Positions 36,301 to 41,320 of a stretch of DNA of 41,320 nucleotides are shown piece by piece. The first letter of the stretch is position 1. Each line of letters opens with the position of its first letter. The translations under genes and the position numbers were made by a program. The stretch spans positions 1 to 41,320 of the forward strand of contig UCFC01000060.1 of assembly GCA_900471515.1 (NCBI GenBank), in the 5' to 3' direction. The stretch comes from Hyphomicrobiales bacterium. Lineage in GTDB: Bacteria > Pseudomonadota > Alphaproteobacteria > Rhizobiales > Rhizobiaceae. The notes beneath the pieces are model-generated. The model saw nothing but the letters and a program-made list of their open reading frames with translations. It was not told the origin of the DNA and ran no database searches.

Positions 36301-36523
36301 TCGAAAACGGTGGCACGCTTCCCGCAGTCAGGATTTCAAGCGTCGGCGCGCCATCGTAAATGCGCCACAGGCCAACACACGAGATGACGGTCATTCCGAG
36401 CAGGGCAATGATGAAGCCGACTGCAGGCAACGGTCTGGCGACGCGATAAAGCAGGGGAATGAGAAATCCCCCACCCAGTCCAAGCAGGAAGATGTTCAGG
36501 GGGTGGAGAAGGTCGTCTACCAT
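33398..36523 (-). CDS. Tandem fusion of two Mrp/complex I antiporter-type subunits
   Basis: Membrane protein of 1041 residues made of two proton-antiporter domains (the ND2/ND4/ND5, MrpA/MrpD family) joined in one frame. Each half carries the family motif RMLGYSS, at 294-300 and 734-740, exactly 440 residues apart. Half 1 has the helix-5 glutamate E139 (FLEIMSI), a helix-7 lysine K222 and K388 (FWAKWE). At the helix-8 lysine position it has a serine (about S250), and it lacks the usual HxWLP segment. Half 2 keeps the full set: E580, K654, HVWLP at 661-665, K685 and K828. Single MrpD proteins are about 500 residues, so this is twice the size. The start overlaps the mnhC stop by seven bases. 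It is probably the ion-translocating core of this antiporter. Confidence 0.93.
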   Translation of the reverse strand: MVDDLLHPLNIFLLGLGGGFLIPLLYRVARPLPAVGFIIALLGMTVISCVGLWRIYDGAPTLEILTAGSVPPFSINLRFGPWEGFFCACVNLVATLGAWHLWHRLRSNYAAVLLYLILVMGINGMVMTRDLFNQFVFLEIMSIGTYGLLGLERTPAALAASFKYIMATVLASSFFLLGAGLLYHVTGTLNIDGIIAQRAAISGPIGVSALLFVLACLVLELKPFPANGWGLDVYETAEGGIAAIVSVGVSAGVFFGLFKLLPLFEDYVGILAVSGGITFLCSNLVGLRQTNVQRMLGYSSIAQMGLLMLALALLHQLGAEQSLPLVVGGLFVNHLLAKAGLFWLAGRIGRPDIEKWSDVAGNRIVLSVLAVFVVAIAGLPPFPGFWAKWELVMQASAGERSIWIAVILVGSLLEAAYMFRWFKLATRPIGDRAERILPAERTTLTGLPAMRLGPMMGAAILLFVSGFVAASLAGAVSPLLIAPLCIGGVLFLLDGLPGRIKCVLMLVATAIAGSWIARDTDGLRALFAALLLSGGIVVAFASLYRLDVRRGFYPMMAILLLSIAALLRAETSLEFFFHWEIITLSSYFLIAQRPGAHPYVLQFLLFSLVSAFCLLAGFGIATRANSSTALAAFATAGPDAARAFLLLAIGFLIKAGAVGVHVWLPGAYAEADDDLSAMLSAVISKVAVFGLFMVTYLAIRSDVGLEMAHVMGWIGVLTVIAGALMAFQQSDLKRMLGYSSMSQIGYIITAIALMSHLGWVTAFYLVANHLMVKGILFLAAAAVILRTDTRLFDETGGLARQMPLTFAAVVVALVSMSGLPPLAGFGGKWLLLSAMVDRGWYGLAVTGVAATFIGFLYMFRFAYSIFLGQAKPVVRVVKEAPPALLVPQFVLVVAIFLLSFFPKLVMDPVSAAIDPYFASTLVWQGMSLETIYGYWNPIPVMMVSVAIAGVLFAIFLLVYKTSRGRFIPFSAAHFYAFYRAAFTPLVTPFANLVWDGVCNLTIGAGGVVRRVYTGNGQTYALYVLYYAMALYVLGTLRLVPA

Positions 36524-36885
36524 CGAGACTCCGTCAGCGCATCAATCGACAGAGTTTTGCTCACGGCATGGAGTCGGATCGCAAAGGACAGCATGATCGC
36601 GGTGACCGAAAACCCGATCACGATGGCCGTGACGACGAGCGCGGCCGGAATGGGGTCAACGGCGCGCGTTGCCGCGTCTGTTGTCGAGAGCGCCACGTCG
36701 ACGATCGGCGCGGTTCCCCCGGTGACATAGCCGGTGGCAACCAGAACGATGTGCATGCCGGTATCGATCAATGAGAAGCCGATGATGATGCGCAGGATGT
36801 TGCGGTGCCACAGCATCCCGAAGAAGCCAATGAGAACGATGAGGAACCCGGTGCTAAAAAGAATGTGCGATATCGGCAATCCCAT
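36517..36885 (-). CDS. mnhC: Monovalent cation/H+ antiporter subunit C (NuoK-like)
   Basis: Small inner-membrane subunit of 122 residues, homologous to MrpC/MnhC and to NuoK of complex I. Three hydrophobic helices are visible (ILFSTGFLIVLIGFFGML, IIIGFSLIDTGMHIVLVATGY, ALVVTAIVIGFSVTAIMLSFAIRL-type). The segment between helices two and three (TGGTAPIVD and following DPIPAALVVTAIVIG) is typical of MrpC. A strong GGGGAGGGAG site precedes the ATG at 36885. Its stop overlaps the start of the double antiporter protein by seven bases, and it lies 18 bases after mnhB. Confidence 0.92.
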   Translation of the reverse strand: MGLPISHILFSTGFLIVLIGFFGMLWHRNILRIIIGFSLIDTGMHIVLVATGYVTGGTAPIVDVALSTTDAATRAVDPIPAALVVTAIVIGFSVTAIMLSFAIRLHAVSKTLSIDALTESRW

Positions 36886-36903
36886 GGCTCCCTCCCCTTC
36901 GGG

Positions 36904-37602
36904 CTAGCTGCGAAACCGGTCGATGATGACACTCAGTTCCGCCCCGACCTTGATGCCCAGCAGAGCTGATATCAGCGGGATGGCGCCGGCGCTGACGAGC
37001 GTCCCGAAATTGCCGCGTGGCAAGATGTGGCTGTCCAGAAAGCCGCTGCCCACGATAATGCCAAGGATGCCGATCAGGACATAGACCACGCCTGCGAGCG
37101 ATTCCGTTATGCTGAGGAAGCCGTGGTTCAACGGCCCTGTCGGATAAGCCAACATCATGAGCATGACGCCGGAGGCGACGACTGCGCCACCCTGAAATCC
37201 TCCGCCAGCCGACAAGTGGCCGTGCAATATGACATAGGCGCCGAAAAGGAAAATCACCGGAAGCACGACCTCTGCGCCGTTGCGCACCAGTTCGCTTGGC
37301 CCTTGGCTCGCGCCGTTGCCTGCTTGCGACGAGCGAGGCTCAGCCACCTCCCCGCCGGCGAGGAGCAAACCGACGCTGGCCGCTACCATGAACAGCACTG
37401 CGACTTCACCCAGCGTATCAAAACCGCGAAAGGTGATGAGAATTCCGGTCACCACATTGGCGGCTCCGAGATCCTTCGGAACCTGCGTCAGATAGTGTAT
37501 CGCGAGCGCGGAAAGACTCTGGCGCTCGTCGTAATCGCTGACAAGTCCGGCAAAGACCCCGGCGAACGAAAGCACGGCGATGAGGCTGAAGACGCGCCTC
37601 AT
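36904..37602 (-). CDS. mnhB: Antiporter subunit B fused to an MbhE/MrpA-tail-like segment
   Basis: Membrane subunit of 232 residues. The C-terminal half (about 108-228) is the MrpB domain: NGAEVVLPVIFLFGAYV, the HLSAGGGFQGGAV signature, and GNFGTLVSAGAIPLIS. The N-terminal half (about 1-90) has the NVVTGILITFRGFDTLGE signature normally found at the C-terminal end of MrpA and in the separate archaeal subunit MbhE. Thus part of the missing MrpA is carried here. Single MrpB proteins are usually about 140 residues. The ATG overlaps the mnhG stop as ATGA. Confidence 0.9.
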   Translation of the reverse strand: MRRVFSLIAVLSFAGVFAGLVSDYDERQSLSALAIHYLTQVPKDLGAANVVTGILITFRGFDTLGEVAVLFMVAASVGLLLAGGEVAEPRSSQAGNGASQGPSELVRNGAEVVLPVIFLFGAYVILHGHLSAGGGFQGGAVVASGVMLMMLAYPTGPLNHGFLSITESLAGVVYVLIGILGIIVGSGFLDSHILPRGNFGTLVSAGAIPLISALLGIKVGAELSVIIDRFRS

Positions 37603-37940
37603 GAGCGGTCCTCTCTCACCCGGTCATTCTCCTCCCTCAGAGCGTCGACGATGGTTGCCGCTGCCATCGGTGTGCGGATGGCATGGGCAGCCCGCGACAG
37701 CGCATGGGACGACAGCGGATTGGTCATCAGCACGAAGCAGGCGATGATCAGGAGCTTCAATGACCAGTCTGGATGGTAGATGCCAAGGCCGGCAAGGACC
37801 AGGATATTGCCGAGTGTCGAGGCCTTGGTGCCGGCCTGTATGCGCGTGAAGACGTCCGGCATGCGCAGCAACCCGACGCCTGCAGAAAACAGGAAAAACG
37901 CTCCGACGAGGATGACGATGCTGCCGATCACCTCACTCAT
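37599..37940 (-). CDS. mnhG: Monovalent cation/H+ antiporter subunit G
   Basis: Membrane subunit of 113 residues of the MrpG/MnhG family. It has three hydrophobic helices, and family features include FFLFSAGVGLLRMPDVFTRIQAGTK and the ASTLGNILVLAG segment. Starts at 37940 (preferred) and 37958 are possible. The former has GGAGG upstream and overlaps the preceding stop by eight bases, the latter would add six residues. In canonical mrp operons G is the last gene; here it lies between the MbhD-like and B-like genes. Confidence 0.9.
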   Translation of the reverse strand: MSEVIGSIVILVGAFFLFSAGVGLLRMPDVFTRIQAGTKASTLGNILVLAGLGIYHPDWSLKLLIIACFVLMTNPLSSHALSRAAHAIRTPMAAATIVDALREENDRVREDRS

Positions 37941-38184
37941 CGACGCGGCCTCCGCCATCGGTCTTGCGTATCGTGTAGAGGAAGATCAGCGTTGCGAGGC
38001 CCGAGCCGATGGCGGCCTCCGCCATGGCGACATCGGGCGCGGCCAACAGCACATAGGACGCGGCCGCAAAAAGGCTTGCCAGTCCGCCACTGACCATGGC
38101 TGCCATCAGGTTTTTCAGGGCGACGGCCAACACTCCGCTCACCAGGATGCTGCCGCACATCAACAGAATCAGCATCTCGAGCAT
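37933..38184 (-). CDS. MbhD-like (DUF4040) subunit, equivalent of an MrpA C-terminal module
   Basis: Small membrane protein of 83 residues with three hydrophobic helices. The LLAAPDVAMAEAAIGSGL segment is the signature of the DUF4040/MbhD domain. In bacterial MrpA this domain sits in the C-terminal third of the large subunit. In archaeal Mbh-type complexes it is a separate protein, as here. The start at 38184 is five bases beyond the mnhF stop, and the stop overlaps the mnhG start. It presumably helps bind the antiporter domains to the small subunits. Confidence 0.87.
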   Translation of the reverse strand: MLEMLILLMCGSILVSGVLAVALKNLMAAMVSGGLASLFAAASYVLLAAPDVAMAEAAIGSGLATLIFLYTIRKTDGGGRVDE

Positions 38185-38189
38185 GGTGC

Positions 38190-38450
38190 CTAGGGTCCTC
38201 GTTCCAGGAAGCGGGCGATGGCGAGTACCGCTAGAAAGCTCAACAAGCCGTAGACAAGAGCAACGTCGATATAGACGAAGCGCCCTGAAATATGGGCGTA
38301 GAGCGTAACCAGGGAAATCGTCACAACCGTGAGCATATCGATGGCGACAACACGATCGATTGCCGTTCTGCCGATCACAAGCCGCAGCACGGAAAAGGCG
38401 ATGCTGAAGAAGATCAGGACGACGGCGATCTGCAGAAGGAAATCAGCCAA
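38190..38450 (-). CDS. mnhF: Monovalent cation/H+ antiporter subunit F
   Basis: Membrane subunit of about 86 residues of the MrpF/MnhF family. It has three hydrophobic helices and the signature VLRLVIGRTAIDRVVAIDML, close to the GPTxxDRVVAxD consensus. The start is probably a TTG at 38450: GGAGG lies five bases upstream and the codon overlaps the mnhE stop (TTGGCTGA). A TTG at 38474 would give 94 residues but lies upstream of that ribosome site. The use of TTG is unusual but fits the tight packing of the operon. Confidence 0.9.
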   Translation of the reverse strand: MADFLLQIAVVLIFFSIAFSVLRLVIGRTAIDRVVAIDMLTVVTISLVTLYAHISGRFVYIDVALVYGLLSFLAVLAIARFLERGP

Positions 38451-38973
38451 ACACTGCCTCCAGATGTTTTGCAAAGGGATCGACGATGATTCGGCTCGCT
38501 TCTTCCGGGTCCGTGGACGCCACGTCGAGCCAGTGGATGAAGAGGGCCTCGCCTTTAAGGTCCATTACCAGCGAGCCGGGCGTCAGTGCGATCGAATTGG
38601 CAAGAGCGAGCCGCCCGAGAGGGGACTTCAGCGGCATCCTGACCTTGACGATCCCCGGGCGAATATCGATGCGCGGCGAATAGACGTAGCAAAGCATGTT
38701 GATGTTTGCCTTCACCAACTCGCGGAAGAAGACGCCGGTATAGGCGACGAAATGCAGGACCCTGGCGGGCGTGACACTGATGCTCCAGACCTCGCCGCGA
38801 TGAACGAAAATGGCAGCGAGGACCAGGGAGGTGAGCGCGCCGACGGCCACAATTGGCAGTTCAAGCGATGAATTTATCACCAGCCAGATTGTCAAGAGTA
38901 AGCCCGAAAGAAGGACAAGACCTCGCGGTATTGCCGGTTCGCTTGGCTTTGGTGCTTCTTGGTCTTCTGGCAT
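38443..38973 (-). CDS. mnhE: Monovalent cation/H+ antiporter subunit E
   Basis: First gene of the antiporter operon, 176 residues. Two N-terminal hydrophobic helices (about 22-62) are followed by the MrpE domain: FFRELVKANINMLCYV, RPGIVKVRMPLKSPLGRLALANSIALTPGSL (the LANSIxLTPGT-type signature) and a C-terminal FIHWLDVASTDPEEA. The start at 38973 (MPEDQE) is chosen because the family domain follows soon after; a frame extension to 39300 gives residues without membrane character. The ribosome site is weak. A divergent gene begins at about 39449, so the operon promoter should lie in the gap between them. Confidence 0.9.
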   Translation of the reverse strand: MPEDQEAPKPSEPAIPRGLVLLSGLLLTIWLVINSSLELPIVAVGALTSLVLAAIFVHRGEVWSISVTPARVLHFVAYTGVFFRELVKANINMLCYVYSPRIDIRPGIVKVRMPLKSPLGRLALANSIALTPGSLVMDLKGEALFIHWLDVASTDPEEASRIIVDPFAKHLEAVFG

Positions 38974-39448
38974 GGCAGGCTTTCGACAAGTTCGGTGAAG
39001 TGGCAGCGCGCAGTCCAGGGAAGAGTTCCGACCTCCGCTCCCTGGCAGGCCTCTCTCTATGCGGCATCTCGGCGGCGGACGCGGATTCCAAGCGTCATCG
39101 CAGCACCTTAGCATCGGGTGCGACAGGCTGTGATCGGCATTAAGTCCAGAAACTATGCATATGGTCCGATATGTCGCGCCACCGGCAGCCATTTCGACAA
39201 CGCCCCTTGACCTGCAGCCAAAACCGGCGAATTCACCCACGAGGAACGGGACGGAGGCCAACGCTGCGTTGTCGGCCACCTGCCCCGCACTCGGTGTCAC
39301 TCAAGCCTCCGGGACAGCGCTAACCGCCAGAGGGGAGAGCATCGGCAGCAACGCCATGGCAAGAAAAACGAGGGCAAGGCGGCAGACGCCCCGTCAAACG
39401 GAACTTGAGCGCACGATGCAAAGCTCGGATCAGAGGGATGCCGGTTTC
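38974..39448. other. Divergent intergenic region with repeat copy 3
   Basis: A 475-base region between mnhE (minus) and the solenoid membrane protein (plus). It contains copy 3 of the dispersed repeat at 39104-39168. Open frames cross it on both strands, but the extensions have no domain similarity or ribosome sites, so I treat it as non-coding. An ATG at 39356 remains an alternative start for the plus-strand gene. Confidence 0.4.
39104..39168 (+). repeat. Dispersed intergenic repeat, copy 3 (degenerate)
   Basis: Carries CTGTGATCGGCAT identical to copy 1 and then TAAGTCC in place of AGAATCC. At fixed spacing it shares about 33 of the first 50 bases with copy 1. Near its end ATGC and GTCC match copy 2 at the same offsets. 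It is the most diverged of the three. Confidence 0.5.
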
Positions 39449-41173
39449 ATGAACCAGAAATCCCCGCCCTCAGGGCAAGGCATTCCCTTCTCATCGGGCC
39501 TTGCGGGCTTTGGCCCCCTGAGCGCTGCGGAGGCAAAGGTCGTCGCCCATCTGCAGTTGGGCGACTTCGACCGGCTGGGCGATGGCCTGCGCCCTGATCG
39601 GGAGGAGCCAGAGCGGACAGTGCGAGCCGAACTGTTGCGTTACCTCATCCTTGGCACCGATGGCTATCGCCTGCACGAGAAGGGCCTGCGCCTAAGCGGA
39701 GCCTGGATCAAGGGTATCCTCGATCTCGAGGGATGCAGGATTCCGCGCGACATCGGGCTCAAGGACTGCCATTTCGAAGCCTCGCTCGTGTTGCGGTCCG
39801 CCGTCATCGATAATCTGTTCCTAGACGGCTCGGCGTTGCCCGGATTGCAGGCCGACCGGCTCGAAGCGCGCGGCTGTCTGTCCCTTCGCGGTGCTAGTGT
39901 CACCGGCGAAATCCGACTTCTCGGCGCACGGATAGGGGCCAGCATTGAAGCTGATGGCATCTCGGTCAATTCACCGGGCGCGATCGCACTCGACGCTGAC
40001 GGGGCCGAGGCAAGCGGCGGCATTCTGCTGCGCGGGGCGGAAGTTCGAGGCGGCATCAATCTCGCAGCGGTTCGCCTTGGCGGCGACCTCAATGCGACCG
40101 GCGCCCGGCTTGAACGCCCGGCCGAAGTCGTCCTCAACTGTGATGCGATTATTGTTGCTGGCGACCTTGCGTTGCGGGGAGCGACCATCATCGGTGAAAC
40201 GCGTCTGCTGGGCGCCCGCTTCGGCGGCGACATCGACTGCGCGGCGGCGTCGCTTTCGCATCCGGATGGATTTGCGTTGCGGCTCAACCGTGCCACGATC
40301 GAAGGCGCGTTCCTGTTGCGGCAGGAAGCGCGCATCGAGGGGACGCTCGACCTGACGGCCACCACGATCGGTGCGATCGACGACGAACAGGCGAGTTGGC
40401 CAGCTCCGGGCGACCTGCTTCTGAACCGCTGCCAGTATGGCGCCTTTATTGGCGGACCCGCCGATGCGGAAAACCGTCTCGACTGGTTGTCGCGCCAGAC
40501 GCCGGAACGCTTTGGCGCGGACTTCTGGCCGCAGCCCTATGAGCAGTTGGCGAAGGTCCTCCGGGAGATGGGCCATGACGAGGAGGCCCGAGCCGTGCTG
40601 ATTACCAAGGAAAGGCTGCAACGGCGCGCACGGCGGGCTCGCGCGAAGAACCCGATGTTGCGGACGATGCTCGCAGTTGTCGACGCCGTCCTTGCCGTCA
40701 CCCTGCGCTATGGGCGCCAACCGCTTCTGGCGCTGGTCTGGCTTGCGCTCTTCTGGGCCATCGGGACCGCCGTCTTTGCGACTGCGTACCGAACCGGCGC
40801 GATGAAGCCAAACAGCCCTGTTGTCCTGCGCTCGCCGGAGTGGACGATGTGCGATCTACGGCGAGGCGAAAGCCGTTTCATGCCGTCGAGTGGGCAGGAG
40901 TTGGCGGGGCGTGCCGATGCCGGCGAGAACCAGCTCACTTGCTTTCGCAATCAGCCGGAGGCAGCCAGCTACCCGGAGTTCAATGCCATCATGTACTCTC
41001 TGGACGTGCTCCTGCCGGTCGCCTCGATCGGGCAAAGGGAATACTGGCGGCCGGACTCATTGAAGCCGAATGGCCCATTCACTCTGAAATACTATTTCTT
41101 CCAGTCGGTGATCGGCTGGACCCTGAGCCTCCTGGCCGTCGCCGGATTCTCGGGGCTCGTAAAGTCACAATAG
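39449..41173 (+). CDS. Membrane-anchored beta-solenoid-like repeat protein of unknown function
   Basis: Protein of about 574 residues. A short globular start is followed (about 80-330) by a long run of roughly 20-residue repeats with the pattern LRGAxVxGxIxLLGARIGGxI, as in pentapeptide or bactofilin-like right-handed beta-solenoids. A basic linker (QRRARRARAK) and a hydrophobic helix at about 426-446 lead to a loop of some 100 residues with two cysteines (MCDL, LTCF), then a last hydrophobic helix near 549-571. The loop probably faces the periplasm and the solenoid the cytoplasm, an inference from the basic linker. Similar proteins are sometimes labelled membrane-associated oxidoreductase, but I see no cofactor motif. 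The start could be 39449 (AGAGGGATG upstream), 39416 or 39356. Confidence 0.75.
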   Translation: MNQKSPPSGQGIPFSSGLAGFGPLSAAEAKVVAHLQLGDFDRLGDGLRPDREEPERTVRAELLRYLILGTDGYRLHEKGLRLSGAWIKGILDLEGCRIPRDIGLKDCHFEASLVLRSAVIDNLFLDGSALPGLQADRLEARGCLSLRGASVTGEIRLLGARIGASIEADGISVNSPGAIALDADGAEASGGILLRGAEVRGGINLAAVRLGGDLNATGARLERPAEVVLNCDAIIVAGDLALRGATIIGETRLLGARFGGDIDCAAASLSHPDGFALRLNRATIEGAFLLRQEARIEGTLDLTATTIGAIDDEQASWPAPGDLLLNRCQYGAFIGGPADAENRLDWLSRQTPERFGADFWPQPYEQLAKVLREMGHDEEARAVLITKERLQRRARRARAKNPMLRTMLAVVDAVLAVTLRYGRQPLLALVWLALFWAIGTAVFATAYRTGAMKPNSPVVLRSPEWTMCDLRRGESRFMPSSGQELAGRADAGENQLTCFRNQPEAASYPEFNAIMYSLDVLLPVASIGQREYWRPDSLKPNGPFTLKYYFFQSVIGWTLSLLAVAGFSGLVKSQ

Positions 41174-41239
41174 GCAAGAGGAAGAGAGGAAGCGCGAGCG
41201 CGCCGGGCGGAAGGAGCCACCACCTTAACGGGGGCTGGG

Positions 41240-41258
41240 TTTGACGCGCCCCGTCAAA
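41240..41258 (+). terminator. Probable terminator hairpin after the solenoid protein gene
   Basis: TTTGACG and CGTCAAA form a 7-base-pair stem with a 5-base loop, 67 bases past the stop codon, followed by TTT. An alternative, more GC-rich pairing of the flanking ACGGGG and CCCCGT also exists. The T-run is short, so the call is moderate. Confidence 0.42.
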
Positions 41259-41320
41259 TTTGGCCATTCAGACCTGAAATTTTTCGCTTATTTTTGGAAG
41301 ACTGTCGGTTTGTGGCGCGG

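Noticed and set aside
1..41320. tRNA, rRNA, CRISPR arrays, insertion sequences and phage genes
   Set aside because: I looked for cloverleaf-like segments, regularly spaced direct repeats, transposase or integrase motifs and terminal repeats, and saw none that I could support. A dedicated search could still find a small RNA.

Overview
The window looks like an accessory stretch of an alphaproteobacterial genome, most likely Rhizobiaceae (Rhizobium, Sinorhizobium or a relative). This is an inference from the GC-rich coding sequence with strong third-position GC, the many transporters, the type I secretion and RND systems, and family-level similarity. I see no tRNA, rRNA, insertion sequence, phage gene, CRISPR array or core housekeeping gene. 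A chromid, megaplasmid or accessory chromosomal region would all fit.

Layout. (1) 1-6065, minus strand: a type I secretion locus. An HlyB-type ABC exporter with a degenerate C39 domain and an HlyD adaptor lie upstream of an RTX serralysin-like zinc protease, whose C-terminus runs off the left edge. (2) 6639-9343, minus: a small catabolic set of GlcG-like protein, SDR oxidoreductase and succinate-semialdehyde-type aldehyde dehydrogenase. (3) 9629-14396: two divergent paralogous regulators with an OmpR-type winged helix and a STAND/NB-ARC-type ATPase, one with a TPR arm and one without. Downstream on the plus strand are a secreted alpha/beta hydrolase, a DJ-1/PfpI protein and an ABM-domain monooxygenase. 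(4) 17195-22033, minus: an AbgT-family transporter, an M20 peptidase and an SLC13-type permease, with a possible small ORF bridging the last two. (5) 22211-25486: a glycine-zipper lipoprotein, a GltS glutamate symporter and an AraC regulator preceded by a small ORF. (6) 25749-31621, minus: a lipoprotein adaptor plus RND pump, then a DUF1269 protein and an AI-2E family permease. (7) 32215-33366, plus: a lipoprotein alpha/beta hydrolase.

(8) 33398-38973, minus, is the most unusual part: a compact seven-gene operon of Mrp/Mnh cation/proton antiporter subunits. It has the order E, F, MbhD-like, G, (MbhE-like + B fusion), C, and a 1041-residue protein in which two antiporter (MrpD/ND2/ND4-like) domains are fused head to tail. 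No canonical MrpA and no hydrogenase or oxidoreductase subunits are present. The order resembles the membrane arm of archaeal Mbh/Mbs complexes more than bacterial mrpABCDEFG. (9) 39449-41173, plus: a membrane-anchored protein with a long beta-solenoid-like repeat domain.

Three intergenic regions, at about 22.5, 31.9 and 39.1 kb, carry related copies of a roughly 66-base element in the same orientation. Each lies between divergently transcribed genes and 250-310 bases before a plus-strand gene. Several operons show stop/start overlaps (ATGA and similar), supporting translational coupling: exporter/adaptor, GlcG/SDR, RND adaptor/pump, and most antiporter subunits.
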